Positions 40,204 through 50,987 are shown, counted from the first letter of the stretch. The stretch is 64,000 nucleotides of DNA from Enoplolaimus lenunculus (GCA_030248215.1 JASANG010000980.1:62001-126000); one strand, 5' to 3'. The notes: a model not told the origin generated them from the letters alone. Translations and numbers: made by a program.

Positions 40204-40655
40204 CAGGCTGGGACATTACCCGCGGGTACCCGCGAGTAAACGAGGGTCGGGTAAAGAATGTCAGGCGCTGGTATACCCGCGTGTAAACATTTTTACCTTT
40301 TACCCCGCGGGTAAAAATTCACATTTCTTACCTTTAAGTTTTAAGGTGCATAACCTACGCTATTGTCTGTTTTATTTCTGGTCAGATACTGCCCGTGCTT
40401 TATTTAGCTGGGTTTGAAATATTGTTGTTTCGGGTAAAATTTCATTCGCAAAATTCATTGAAGCTATATCGCAAAATTTCAAAAAAGCGCGAATCACCAG
40501 CGATCTTTACAGTAAAGGATTGAGTTTAGGCGCGGGTAAAAGCTGGGTCGTGGGTAGATCTTAGTTGCGCGGGTATACGCGAGGGTAAAAAATTCTTGTT
40601 TGCGTGGGTAAAGCGCGGGTCGGGTAAAAAAGATTCTTATCCGATTCCCACTCTG
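40204..40655. mobile_element. hAT-like element family T, copy 2
   Basis: CAGGCTGGGACATTACCCGC to TCCGATTCCCACTCTG with an exact 8-bp duplication GGTATGAC (40196-40203, 40656-40663). The sub-terminal regions are packed with CGGGTAAA / TTTACCCGC words in both directions. 452 bp, non-coding. Confidence 0.94.
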
Positions 40656-40733
40656 GGTATGACACGGTTTACCGGCAAACAAACAAGACGTTAATTGTTA
40701 ATTGATATATTTTACATTATTTTTGTGTCTGGA

Positions 40734-40911
40734 ATGGGCCAATTGCTTAGGGAGAGAGTTTGGAGTAAATTGTTCGAAATCCTATGGATGTCCATCATGG
40801 AAGTTTTTGAACTTCATAAATGTGCTGAACTGGTTATGGACCAGGTACGGTATCGGTGGTTTGGGATGTTTGTGTCGCCACGGACAACGTCACTTACCCT
40901 TTTGCCTAAAC
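40734..40911 (+). CDS. weak candidate alternative first coding exon
   Basis: ATG frame MGQLLRERVWSKLFEILWMS, then IMEVFELHKCAELVMDQVRY and RWFGMFVSPRTTSLTLLPK, ends at AAAC|GTAAGT (40912), a strong donor, again in phase 1. An overlapping frame is equally open, so coding is not proven. The predicted segment is more hydrophobic and helical than the other exons. Just beyond the donor comes CCGG-rich repeat sequence. Could be chance. Confidence 0.33.
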
Positions 40912-41325
40912 GTAAGTCTGGTTTCGACCGTAAATTCGGTCCTGGATTCATGTCCGGCAAAAAAGTGACATCCGTATCCGCGTCCGGTATCCGGTATCAA
41001 CCTGGTGCATCTGCTTCTTAGATGTGGAAATATATATTAGACAGTGTGTTGAATGATTTTTTCGGCAAGTCAAAAAGCTTATAGTATTTGACACTGAAGT
41101 ATTCAAAAATCCAAGTTAAATATTAATTTTCATTTAGTAAAGCAGTACTTTAACACGACTCAAATACTACTGACACTGCGCAAATTTAGAAGCTTCGGTT
41201 AGCACCCGGTTCCGGTCGTAAAATTAGTTATCCGGTTCCGGTAAAATTAATATCCGGTCGATTCCTTGGCATAATTCTAAAAAAGTAACTTATGCACTAA
41301 GCTTGATCCGTGACAGTCATACATT
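40912..41325. other. intron with CCGGTTCCGG-type fragments
   Basis: GTCCGGTATCCGGTATCAAC (40985) and CCGGTTCCGGTCG then TATCCGGTCGATTCC (41205-41268) resemble the opposed ends of a family M-like element. The interior is unassigned. Confidence 0.45.
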
Positions 41326-41655
41326 TCAGGAGGACAGGGGGCGTACGATCAACTTCAGAAACTTTTTTGTGACGAAATAGTAAGGTCCCTAAAGTTTCTT
41401 ACCTTATCATTTTTGCCCTCAGAAATTTTTTTAATTTTTCTTTTCGTCAATTTTTTTTCTAATTTTTCTCCTCAGAATTGTTTTAAGAAAACGATAAGGT
41501 TCCCTTTATCTTGTAGTTTTTACACCTCAGAAAATTTTTTGGGATAAAATGATAAGTCTCTGCCAATTACATATAGTACGCGAGTAATATTTGCGCCTCA
41601 CACACAGTTGCCACTCCGCCCCCCCGTCGTCAGAAATTTTTGGATCCGCCTCTCA
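41326..41655. mobile_element. family L element with internal duplication
   Basis: GGGGGCGTACGATCAACTTC at the left and AAATTTTTGGATCCGCCTCT at the right. The block CTTTTTTGTGACGAAATAGT then AAGGTCCC is repeated in varied form three times (41369, 41480, 41536). Confidence 0.75.
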
Positions 41656-41908
41656 AGTCATGTACGGTTAACTAAGATTTCACTAAAAGTAATGAAATCG
41701 ATCAGATACTTTCTCGTTAAATTCTATGGTTAATAGACGCATTGGTATTGTAAGCCACTTTAAAAACACCAGGGTAAACTGTTTAAATTTTAAATATTTT
41801 AAGATTAATACAAATACAACAGTAAAGCAAACTAACTTTTTTATTAATATCTCAACTGAAATTCTGTATTTGACTTTGTGGGTTTGGTTGAAATTGTCGC
41901 CAAAGCGA
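41656..41908 (+). promoter_or_regulatory. 5' flank of exon at 41909
   Basis: AT-rich sequence between a family L element and the exon. The coding frame is open back to 41726, so an upstream acceptor cannot be excluded. The only phase-1 AG (ACAACAG near 41821) lacks a pyrimidine tract. Confidence 0.25.
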
Positions 41909-42818
41909 ATGTTTCACTATTCAAACGCCAACGCGAGTTTTCAAGCGATCCATGCTTGTTCGGTCAGTCCTGAAACACAAAAAATATGCCTTCAATCGTC
42001 AAATCCTCAAAAAGTCAACCATTCAGCGTTTGGCAGCCAGCATGACCCATCAGCCACAACTGATTCCAAAAGCCAACGAAATCGTAAATACTCAAATAGC
42101 GTAACAATTTCAACATCAGAAACAACCCTGCTAAAATCACAAAGTATCAGTTCAACCCCTCCTTTATTAGATTCATCAACGGATTCTAGCAAACGTGCGA
42201 ATATCAAATTGTCCCACGGTCCGCGTGAGAATGCAAAATTTTCCCACGGTTTCATACGACGTTCTCATTCGTACCGTCAGCTTGTTTGTCGAGACCAGAT
42301 GAACGATGACAACAGTAGCGAGCAAAGTACCGACGACGCTCCTTCTTCAGCACCACAATACGTAATGACCTTAAGCATTAACAGACCGAACACCCTTGAC
42401 CAGTCTAATTTAGCGTCAACTTTAGCGATAAACAACAGTTTTCCCATGGGTCGTGTGCTTTCTGTTGTAAATCTCGCTGTTCCGACAATTAATTTCACTG
42501 AATGCCGCGACCCGTCTCACAGTTTACTAGCCGTTTCTCCTTGTACCCCTGTCGGATCTACAACCGGCACATCTTACCGTTTACAGCCCCCTACGCTACA
42601 GTGCAACGGCTCCGCGGGTCATCAAGCAAAAAATACCGGAAACGCAATCGGAACTGGAATTGCAACAATGACTGCAGCAACTATGTCAATGCTGTCTGCG
42701 AGTGAAGAAAATATTTTTGGCAATTTTGCACGAAGCCTTGGGCAAACAAGACGAACCGCAAACGCCGAGAATGAGCTTGATTTGCCTGTTCATGATGCAT
42801 TCGCTTTGTGGAATCAAT
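41909..42818 (+). CDS. large coding exon, probably an alternative first exon
   Basis: From ATG 41909 it encodes 303 residues plus one base and ends at CAAT|GTAAGT (42819), a consensus donor in phase 1. The start reads MFHYSNANASFQAIHACSVS. Later segments include STPPLLDSSTDSSKRANIKL, HGFIRRSHSYRQLVCRDQMN and DNSSEQSTDDAPSSAPQYVM, ending NELDLPVHDAFALWNQ. Ser/Thr/Asn-rich and probably disordered, with basic Ser clusters (RRSHSYR) that resemble kinase or 14-3-3 sites. No enzymatic domain. A 900-base frame with this composition is very unlikely by chance. Frame also open upstream to 41726, so the start is less sure than the end. Confidence 0.8.
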
Positions 42819-42847
42819 GTAAGTTGCAGCGATTTTCGTCCGAGAGG

Positions 42848-43009
42848 CAGGCCTGTAGCCAGCTCACTGTGCTAGTTGAGGCTAAAAATTTGGCAGCAGT
42901 GGCATACAAGGGTTTTCAATGACTTACAAACAAGGTTGAAAATTTTCTAGGCGGAATTTTGCTAGGATGGGCTGAGCTGTCCATGTCTCCCGTTGGCTAC
43001 GAGCCCGGC
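42848..43009. mobile_element. MITE family K copy 5
   Basis: GGCCTGTAGCCAGCTCACTG to CCCGTTGGCTACGAGCCCG, with TTGAAAATTTTCTAGGCGG. It starts 29 bp after the donor of the large exon. Confidence 0.82.
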
Positions 43010-43274
43010 GGGGGGAACAGATTCAAAGAAAGAGACGCTATGGGTTTTCTAAAATTAAGTTGCCACCCCCAGTCGAAGCGTTTTTGGTCATACAGAGTTC
43101 TGAACCATACTCACATTAAATATTTGGAAATTCCGGTGTGGACTCTGAACTTTGCAGGACCTTCAATAATGTTGGATTATTTGGGTTTCTTATTCGTAGT
43201 TGTCAACGATCCATGTATCGATCAGGAGCGAACCCTATTTTCCGCAGGATTGCAATAGAGTACTTAACTGTAAA
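43010..43274. other. intron, nothing recognised
   Basis: Several short overlapping frames, none splice-bounded. Confidence 0.3.
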
Positions 43275-43700
43275 CAGTGGCGGATCCAGGAACTCACAAT
43301 GGGGGGCAAAATTTCGCAGGTAATAAACTTATTTTTGACCCACACACAAACCACGAACTATTGCCATAAAATTTACTTCTTTACGTTCGTTCAATTGAGA
43401 TGAATCACAAATAAAACTAGCGCATCAACGCAATTTAGTTCTAGACAACAGAGTGGCAACATAAATTCAGATTTGGTTTCAAACAGGCACAAATTTAAAG
43501 GCTCGGATTCGGAAGCTAATTTAGTTTTGAAAACGAAAAATCCACTCAGCTTCAGCAACATCTTTTTCTGTTGTTGAATGAGTTAGAACTGCCTGATATT
43601 TTCGGAACAGCGTAGAACAGCAATTGACACTCTATATAATTTTTGTTGAGATGCTGTTGGGGGGCCACGGCCGGGGTGGCTCCCCATGGATCCGCCATTG
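43275..43700. mobile_element. hAT-like MITE family G, copy 2 (long form)
   Basis: CAGTGGCGGATCCAGGAACT to GGCTCCCCATGGATCCGCCATTG (end portion), flanked by ACTGTAAA and AGTGTAAA (7 of 8). Contains CACACACAAACCACGAACTA, the inverse of the short copy at 17441, plus about 250 bp that copy lacks. Confidence 0.87.
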
Positions 43701-43974
43701 AGTGTAAAAGCTTTGGACTATTTTTTTGCTTTATGCGTAGGTTTAGGTGTAGGAATATACTTATACTTGTACGGCCCTTAACTAAACGTTGTCCGAAATC
43801 TTTATGACACGTATCCCCTTCTTCCAAGGTCGTGGCTACGTCCAAGATGTATCCTGACAGTAATAAATACAAATTGGGAGCGGCGCTTCTGCCCTCTTTC
43901 TGATTGGGGTACATCCTCGTAGCTGAATAATTGTTCTGCTTGCAGAAACTTTAATTGTATGTTTTTTAAAACAT
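43701..43974. other. intron with worn family A right half
   Basis: AAAAGCTTTGGACTATTTTT, then GTAGGTTTAGGTGTAGGAAT and ATACTTATACTTGTACGGCCC, is a decayed family A right half in inverse order. The remainder is unassigned. Confidence 0.45.
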
Positions 43975-44220
43975 CGCCAACTGATGATAGGTTCTATACC
44001 GTTATATAAAGCGGATTTTATATGTAAATATTACCGTTATATAAAGCGGATTCTATATGTAAATATATATGTAAACATATATTTGCCACAAAACTGTAAA
44101 AATTTCGGTTCCTGCCTTTTTTGAATGCAGGAACAGGAACAGTAATGCGAATTAATTTTTGCAGGAATTCCGGTTGAATCGTGTACATATATATTATATA
44201 TACATATATATGATGCTTGT
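43975..44220. mobile_element. family C fragment and TATATG/family M-like element
   Basis: CGCCAACTGATGATAGGTTC is a family C remnant. Then ATTACCGTTATATAAAGCGG is followed by a direct repeat of its second half, and AAATTTCGGTTCCTGC, AATGCAGGAACAGGAACAG and TATATATTATATATACATAT match the composite at 31856 in inverse. Confidence 0.6.
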
Positions 44221-44469
44221 CTATATACACTGTTCACTCACAAAAGGCAACTAGGTATTTATTCCAGCTGAAACACAAATATAGTGACCTTTTTAGGAAA
44301 AAATTACTTAAAATTTCACAAATTTTTGCGTGTTATCAAAGTTTTGAAATTTGTTTAATTTTCTGATTAAATATTATATATTTTGTTATTTCGATTTGAA
44401 ATATTTTGATATGAAAGCCTGAACAGGTGATTTTATAAGCAAATTTTTTTCAGCTTTTCTTTATAATGT
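44221..44469. other. intron, nothing recognised
   Basis: AT-rich; no exon. Confidence 0.3.
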
Positions 44470-44618
44470 GGCCAATCCTACGTATACGACGATAATTGTA
44501 CATTACGCATATTCTTCATCCTAAGCGTAAGCCTAAGCAAAAAAAGTAGTCTAGAATGTAAGCCTACTCCTTGGCAGACCCAACAGAAGCTGGGTTGGCC
44601 CTAAAAGTAACTTGGGCC
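44470..44618. mobile_element. MITE family B, copy 5, degraded
   Basis: GGCCAATCCTACG start, CCTAAGCGTAAGCCTAAGC core, TAGTCTAGAATGTAAGCCTA, and the end CCCTAAAAGTAACTTGGGCC. Confidence 0.75.
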
Positions 44619-44635
44619 GGCGAAAAAATAACGGT

Positions 44636-44735
44636 TAATTCTACGTGTAGGCGTAAGTAATAATACTCTAAAATGTAATCCTACACTATTGCAGTTGAAA
44701 ATGGGACGGTCCTAAAAGTAACATGAGCTGCTGAC
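44636..44735. mobile_element. MITE family B remnant
   Basis: TAGGCGTAAGTAATAATACT, CTAAAATGTAATCCTACACT and GTCCTAAAAGTAACATGAGC repeat the right half of family B directly after copy 5. Confidence 0.65.
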
Positions 44736-44759
44736 GTCATGGTCGTTGTGGTCCATATT

Positions 44760-44935
44760 TCTGTTTAAGTTAAGTAAATACTTAAGTCGCTGATTGAATG
44801 TGGCATGACTTATCGCACGCTCTCAGTAATCGCATTTATTTTTTTTTGCGAAAAAAGTTAAGTATTTACTTAAGTTGGCAACTTAAGTATACGCTTAAGC
44901 ACGGCCTAAGTAAACACTTAAGATATTACAAACCC
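44760..44935. mobile_element. ACTTAAGT-rich repeat family Y, copy 2
   Basis: AGTTAAGTAAATACTTAAGT then CGCTGATTGAATG at the left; GTTAAGTATTTACTTAAGTT, GTATACGCTTAAGCACGGCC and CACTTAAGAT at the right. Inverted arrangement around an A/T core. Confidence 0.65.
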
Positions 44936-45058
44936 AGTTATTAGTTTGTCAGTTTCGGTTGGTTTTCAAACCAATATCAAAACTCCAATGCAAAATTTTA
45001 GATTGCAGTGAGTCCGAAGGCCTGAATCGATACTCAGATATTGTGAGCACTGTTAATA

Positions 45059-45235
45059 TTTGTGTAATTAAAGCTGTAATGCCCCACATACGTATTTTAG
45101 GCAACGTTCCAGCATTACTTTGTTTACAATATTTTGTTACAACACAAACTCGATTGTTCTGTGAAAAGAAAATTTGCATTGCGGATTGTTTTGTATTCAC
45201 TAAATTTTGCGCATTACGCAAAGCCGACTGACTAG
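45059..45235 (+). mobile_element. non-autonomous Helitron family Q, copy 4
   Basis: 5' end worn (TGTGTAATTAAAGCTGTAAT), then ACATACGTATTTTAGGCAAC. 3' hairpin TTTGCG-CATTA-CGCAAA perfect, 9 bp before CTAG, followed by T. The clearest 3' terminator in the window. Confidence 0.87.
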
Positions 45236-45705
45236 TTTGCATTAAAGCAAATATCTAAACTGTGCCACAGGCGAAATTTTGAACGCATACCGACACCAGA
45301 TAATTACATAAGCATTTTTTCGGAATTTTTTGGTTGTCAGTCGCAAGGGGGTCGGCCACCCATACCTGGTTCCCCCTTGTTGCGCCTGTGAGTGTTTTAG
45401 GTTACGTATCTGGTTAACAAATGGCACACGGCGACAATTACAGCCCTTTGAACGAAACAAAGCTAACCATGAATTTTATGTTTTTCAGCTAATCAGACTA
45501 CAGTTTCCTGTTTTGAAAGTATTTTCTACACTAAAATATACAAATTTCTATTATGTATTTGATACTTCATAATTATATTAGATTATTTCGTCACGGGCGT
45601 AGTCAAGATTTCATTTCAATAGCAAATCACAGTTTGCAAGTAAGAGCAGCGTAGCGAGCGAGAAACATTTTCACCTTTTAATTCTCTCATCTGTACCTAA
45701 GTACA
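45236..45705. other. intron, nothing recognised
   Basis: A TTATGTTTTTCAG acceptor at 45490 leads to no convincing frame. AGCGTAGCGAGCGAGAAACA at 45647 echoes 10565. Confidence 0.35.
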
Positions 45706-45903
45706 CTAGCGTATCCAGAGGGGGTCGGAGGACGTACGCCCACTCGTCAAAAACATTTTAGTGATAAAATGATAAGGTCCGTACCTTACAATTTTTTCAA
45801 CTCACAAAATTGGCACACGTATAGCATACAGTAAAAATGGTGTTACATAACTTTTGTGGCCAAGTTGCGGTCGCGCCGTCAGAAATTTGTGAATCCACCG
45901 TTG
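45706..45903. mobile_element. family L element
   Basis: TAGCGTATCCAGAGGGGGTC, TGATAAAATGATAAGGTCCG, CATACAGTAAAAATGGTGTT and GTCAGAAATTTGTGAATCCACC follow the family L order end to end. Confidence 0.8.
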
Positions 45904-46041
45904 CTTAAATAATTCTTATTTTGACAACTGTTAATTCAATACCCACTCGACAGAGTAAGCTGATAAATCCGAATAAATGTACATATAAATTCTATTTTAA
46001 GCAGAAATATACGGCCTTTATCAAGAGCCAGGAGGTAATTA

Positions 46042-46480
46042 CTGTAGTGACCCGAATAAGAGGGGGGCTGATATTTGGCCTCTCTAGAGGGAACCCCATT
46101 GTTATTCGGTTACGGACTGTTATTTATTATAACCCGCCCTCCGCCGTCCTTCGTTATTGATATATTCGGTGTTGCAACTATCCGTTAAAATAAACGTTTT
46201 TTGCCTTGCATCAAAAGCTTGAGCGATAATGCAAGATTATACTTTGGATTGTTATTTTCAAAATTAAGTACACTTTAAGTTTCGAACTGTACTTTATTTG
46301 GTTCTGGAATCATTTATGCGCTACAATTAGGGATAATTGACATTTATGGACTAATTAAGGTTTATGGACTCTATCCCCTTACACGCCGTCTTATTAGGGA
46401 TACAGATTCCTATTGATCGGGACTCAAATTGGGGACCCCCGTCTTATCACCCCACCCCCCTCTTATCCTTGTCAATACAG
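46042..46480. mobile_element. TA-target MITE family J, copy 4, full length
   Basis: CTGTAGTGACCCGAATAAGA to CTTATCCTTGTCAATACAG with TA at both sides. The interior follows the order of 16444-16889, including AAACGTTTTTTGCCTTGCAT and GAGCGATAATGCAAG. Confidence 0.92.
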
Positions 46481-46882
46481 TAATTACTAAAACAACCGTT
46501 AACTTACAGACGGTTAATTTTACTCAAAGCGAATTTTCTACTAATTTCTGCTTTTAAAATAGAATTTTAGCTAAATTTTCAATGGTTTTTGATCATGCGA
46601 TACTCGTTTGTGTTAAATAAATACCTTGAAAGCCTTTACAAATTTGACCCCCCCCCCCGAACAGAACTTTGTGTTTTAGGTACTTGACTTTCTACCCTAA
46701 GCGTAGACTTAAGCTTCACTTGACTCTATGCTAAATTTCTTACCCAGTTCCAGTCACTGGTGTTTTACTTGCATTTAAATCCGACGTTATATTTCGTCAT
46801 CAGTGGTTGGGTTCCGCTGTTGAGCGGATGTACGGAATGTAAAATACAATTTGCGTGCACTTACGTATATTCAAATTTTTTG
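46481..46882. other. intron, nothing recognised
   Basis: A C-run (ACCCCCCCCCCGAAC) is at 46648, and CTAAGCGTAGACTTAAGCTT at 46698 is a hexamer remnant. No exon. Confidence 0.35.
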
Positions 46883-48252
46883 TGTCTGAAGGTTTTTGAA
46901 ATGGTCAAAATTTCGACTAACCTTGTGCCGGTGTAACTCGAATGTTCGTTGAAGTTGAGTTACGGTAATCGTCTGAAGGTTTTGAAATGGTCAAAATTTC
47001 GACTAACCTTGTGCCGGTGTAACTCAAATGTTCGTTGAAGTTGAGTTACGGTAATCGTCTGAAGGTTTTGAAATGGTCAAAATTTCGACTACGCTTGTGC
47101 CGGTGTAACTCGAATGTTCGTTGAAGTTGAGTCACGGTAATCGTCTGAAGGTTTTGAAATGGTCAAAATTTCGACTAACCTTGTGCCGGTGTAACTCGAA
47201 TGTTCGTTGAAGTTGAGTTACGGTAATCGTCTGAAGGTTTTGAAATGGTCAAAATTTCGACTAACCTTGTGCCGGTGTAACTCGAATGTTCGTTGAAGTT
47301 GAGTTACGGTATCGTCTGAAGGTTTTGAAATGGTCAAAATTTCGACTACCCTTGTGCCGGTGTAACTCGAATGTTCGTTGAAGTTGAGTTACGGTAATCG
47401 TCTGAAGGTTTTGAAATGGTCAAAATTTCGACTACGCTTGTGCCGGTGTACTCGAATGTTCGTTGAAGTTGAGTTACGGTAATCGTCTGAAGGTTTTGAA
47501 ATGGTCAAAATTTCGACTAACCTTGTGCCGGTGTAACTCGAATGTTCGTTGAAGTTGAGTTACGGTAATCGTCTGAAGGTTTTGAAATGGTCAAAATTTC
47601 GACTACGCTTGTGCCGGTGTAACTCGAATGTTCGTTGAAGTTGAGTTACGGTAATCGTCTGAAGGTTTTGAAATGGTCAAAATTTCGACTACGCTTGTGC
47701 CGGTGTAACTCGAATGTTCGTTGAAGTTGAGTTACGGTAATCGTCTGAAGGTTTTGAAATGGTTAAAATTTCGACTAACCTTGTGCCGGTGTAACTCGAA
47801 TGTTCGTTGAAGTTGAGTTACGGTAATCGTCTGAAGGTTTTGAAATGGTCAAAATTTCGACTAACCTTGTGCCGGTGTAACTCGAATGTTCGTTGAAGTT
47901 GAGTTACGGTAATCGTCTGAAGGTTTTGAAATGGTCAAAATTTCGACTAAGCTTGTGCCGGTGTAACTCGAATGTTCGTTGAAGTTGAGTTACGGTAATC
48001 GTCTGAAGGTTTTGAAATGGTCAAAATTTCGACTACGCTTGTGCCGGTGTAACTCGAATGTTCGTTGAAGTTGAGTTACGGTAATCGTCTGAAGGTTTTG
48101 AAATGGTTAAAATTTCGACTAACCTTGTGCCGGTGTAACTCGAATGTTCGTTGAAGTTGAGTTACGGTAATCGTCTGAAGGTTTTGAAATGGTTAAAATT
48201 TCGACTAACCTTGTGCCGGTGTAACTCGAATGTTCGATGAAGTTGAGTTACA
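46883..48252. repeat. 86-bp satellite, 16 copies
   Basis: The unit starts GTCTGAAGGTTTTGAAATGG, includes TTGTGCCGGTGTAACTCGAA and GTTGAAGTTGAGTTACGGTA. Copies differ mainly at one position block: ACTAACC in about nine, ACTACGC in five, ACTACCC and ACTAAGC once each. Three later copies share GGTTAAAA for GGTCAAAA. The first unit is 88 bp and the last ends in TTACAGTG. Copies are over 95 percent alike by eye, suggesting recent expansion. Confidence 0.96.
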
Positions 48253-48519
48253 GTGTATGAAACCTGTTTTAAGAGGCGAGGCGCCTTTATGGGGTTGGGA
48301 TTTTAGCCGAGGCGTTGCTTTGCCACGATATAAACCATTCAGACCGAAACTGTTGGACAAACTTATAGAAAAATTGTCGACGTCATATATGAATTCGGGA
48401 ATAAAATTTATTTTGTTCTTTCTTACTCATGTCTGAAAAATCAGCGATCAGAACGGAGACAGAATATTGAAGGAAAATTCGTGAGAGTTGCGAGCGAATA
48501 GTCATTGGCGTGGTTTCTA
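48253..48519. other. intron, nothing recognised
   Basis: The open frame starting in the last satellite unit (MFDEVELQCMKPVLRGEAPL) has no splice support. Confidence 0.3.
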
Positions 48520-48652
48520 AAACCCTACTTAAGTACTACTTACTTAAGTACGTGCTAAGTAATTACTTAACCATTTTGTCGTTTTTAATAGCGTATTTGA
48601 ATTAAGTAAATACGTAAGTCGCTGACTAAATTTGATGTACCACAAAATAATC
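48520..48652. mobile_element. ACTTAAGT-rich repeat family Y, copy 3
   Basis: CTACTTAAGTACTACTTACT, then AAGTAATTACTTAACC, and AATTAAGTAAATACGTAAGT then CGCTGACTAAATTTGATG matches the family Y left end in inverse. Confidence 0.6.
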
Positions 48653-48801
48653 GTTGAGGCATACTAACCTTGGTTTAATTGAAGTTCAGAAGTACGAAAC
48701 AATATTTTCAGCACAGGGACTTTTCTAGATTTGCACGTATAGAAGTCGCTTATGATTCCACCGAAGTCTAAGTGACGCAAAATGTTTGATTCGATGCACA
48801 T

Positions 48802-49079
48802 CAGAGTACAACCGGAGGTCTGTCTTGGCTTCGGCAGAAAATCAACCTCCGGCTCCTGTCCCGATAGAATTTTTGCCGGAGGTTCCGGCAATTTCGGTAG
48901 TGACATTTTGCATAGTTTTACACAATTTATCTGTTTGGCGCGTTTCGTTTCAATTTTTATTTGCTAAAAAATAAACCAATTAAATATCATTTTAACTACC
49001 AAATTTCACCTGCCACTCCAGCTTCGGCAAGTTTTGTTGACGTCCGGCTTCAGTATTTTTCACCTCCGGTTGCACCCTG
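48802..49079. mobile_element. hAT-like element family S
   Basis: CAGAGTACAACCGGAGGTC to CACCTCCGGTTGCACCCTG with an exact 8-bp duplication ATGCACAT (48794-48801, 49080-49087). Sub-terminal CTTCGG, CTCCGGC and GCCGGAGG words occur in both directions. Single copy in the window. Short frames inside come from these repeats. Confidence 0.93.
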
Positions 49080-49228
49080 ATGCACATGATACCAAGATTT
49101 TTACTGGTCTATCTTGCTTCATGAATGTTCGCAATCGATTCTCAATCAATTTGAGTTTTGTGAAAGAACACCGGTCGCTTCAGTTGGAAACTACAAAGAT
49201 GTACCTTAATGCTCGCTCTTGATGTCAA

Positions 49229-49431
49229 ACTGCAAAAAATGGTGAGTCAAATTGACTCTCTCCGAAATAGGCTTTTCCTGACTACACAAGCTGAGTCAAA
49301 TTCGACTCTGTCACAGTAAAATCACTTCGTCGCGCGTTTGACTCAGGCGGAGTCGAATTTTGACTCAGTTTGGGTAGTCAGGAAAAGCCTATTTCGGAGA
49401 GAGTAAATTTGACTCACCATTTTTTGCAGTG
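49229..49431. mobile_element. palindromic MITE family F copy 4
   Basis: AACTGCAAAAAATGGTGAGT to GACTCACCATTTTTTGCAGT. The CCGAAATAGGCTTTTCCTGA arm pairs with CAGGAAAAGCCTATTTCGGA. Central GGCGGAGTCGAATTTTGACT. Confidence 0.92.
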
Positions 49432-50735
49432 CATATTCTACAAAATTTCATCGGTTGTCGCGGAGCGCTCCGGCTTTGGGCTTAAACTGCTGGCGTCAAT
49501 CACCGCTGGATAGGATATTTTTGTCAGCTCCGACCCAAGTAGACAGCTAATGGCGAAGCCGAAATTGGATTTCATTGCTACCATTTCGACCCGCATAGTG
49601 TCAGGTGTGACTCCGAAGGGATTTGTTCTTTTACCTTTTCCCGTATTTTTTCAGATCTAATGGCGATTTTTTACATGGACGTATAAAATTCTGTAAAACC
49701 CAAGAACGAACGGTGCGGATTCTGTTATTTTTTTACTTTTTCGACCATCCTATTTTACCAAAAATTTCTTTACCCCAAAATTTTAAAAAATTAAATCTGT
49801 ACCTGATAAATTTCTGTCATGACTGTGTAGTCAAATATAGCAAAATGCAGACACTTCGCATATTTTACTTTTCACTTTTAAGCTTTAATCATGTTTAATA
49901 GCCTTGCAATGTTTAAAGTGTGAACATGATTAAATTACTTAATTAACCCCCCACTATTGAGAACAGGCGCCCGTGCGGAATGGGTGAGATAAGAAGATTA
50001 TAAAATTTTGTTTTTTAGTCTAATTTCAACTTATATTCAAATTAGCAACCTCGACGACATAAGCTTATGTTTAGCAACAAGCTTGGCTAAGCTTAACCCT
50101 AAGCCTAAAAGCCTTAGGCTTAAATGTGGACTGACGTAGACGAGCCTCAGCGTCTCCTGTCCCTAAACTCGATATACCGGTAACAGGCGCTAGATCCCGT
50201 TTTCGCTAACACCAGGTGAGGGTCCTTAATTGTATTTTGTCTTCTTTTATACTCTAATGTTACTTGATCAACCTTATTTTACGTAAAAACTTCAAAAAAT
50301 AACCTGAAAAATGTAAACAATTTTGTTTTTAGTCTTTTTTAAAATATTCTAATGTTTAATTTAATATTTAGTGATCAGAAACCGGGATGTGTGAACGCTT
50401 TTGTATAATGTTTCTTTGCAGTGGTTTGAGTGAGTTTTTATTGGTTAAAAATTACTAAAAATGCTTGTTAAAGTCAGTTTATTGGGTGGCAAAGGCAAAG
50501 TTTATAAACAAAACTGTTTTGCGACTATTTTTAACGTTAAAATCTTTTGTGAAAATTTTCATTTCATATTTGATGCAAATTTTGTGTCTATTGCTGATTT
50601 TGGAATCGCAGAGAAATTTATTGTTTTTAGCAAAGTTTTTCATTTTGAATAAAAGTTTTAAATCAAAGTTTTTTTATTTTGAATAAAATTTTAAAATCAA
50701 AGTTTTTCATTTTGAATAATTTTTTTTAAATATTA
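49432..50735. other. intron, mostly unrecognised
   Basis: CGCGGAGCGCTCCGGC at 49460 and GCTTATGTTTAGCAACAAGC then GGCTAAGCTTAACCCTAAGC at 50061-50130 (hexamer remnant, family A or B) are the only recognised items. The right end has AAAATCAAAGTTTTTCATTT repeated at 50630-50720. TTTTTTCAG at 49650 opens no usable frame. Confidence 0.4.
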
Positions 50736-50987
50736 CACTGTAAATTTCAGTGAGTTGATTTTAACTCAGAATGAGTTGAATCACTCAGTGTGAGTTAGGA
50801 CTATCAGAACTCAGAATTTTGAGTTGATCCTTTTCATTCTGAGTTAATTAATCAACTCACCCGGAATAAACTCAACTCAGAATGAGAATCAACTCAACTC
50901 AGAGTGAGTCAATGTTTACTGATATTAATTCAAAAATAACCAACTCGCTAGCTGAATTGATTAATCAACTCAATAGAATTTACTGTG
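50736..50987. mobile_element. TA-target MITE family D, copy 4
   Basis: CACTGTAAATTTCAGTGAGT to GAATTTACTGTG, TA on the right flank. 5 bp later another family D end (CACTGTAAATTTCAATGAGT, 50993-51018) begins and breaks off, a partial second insertion. Confidence 0.9.
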
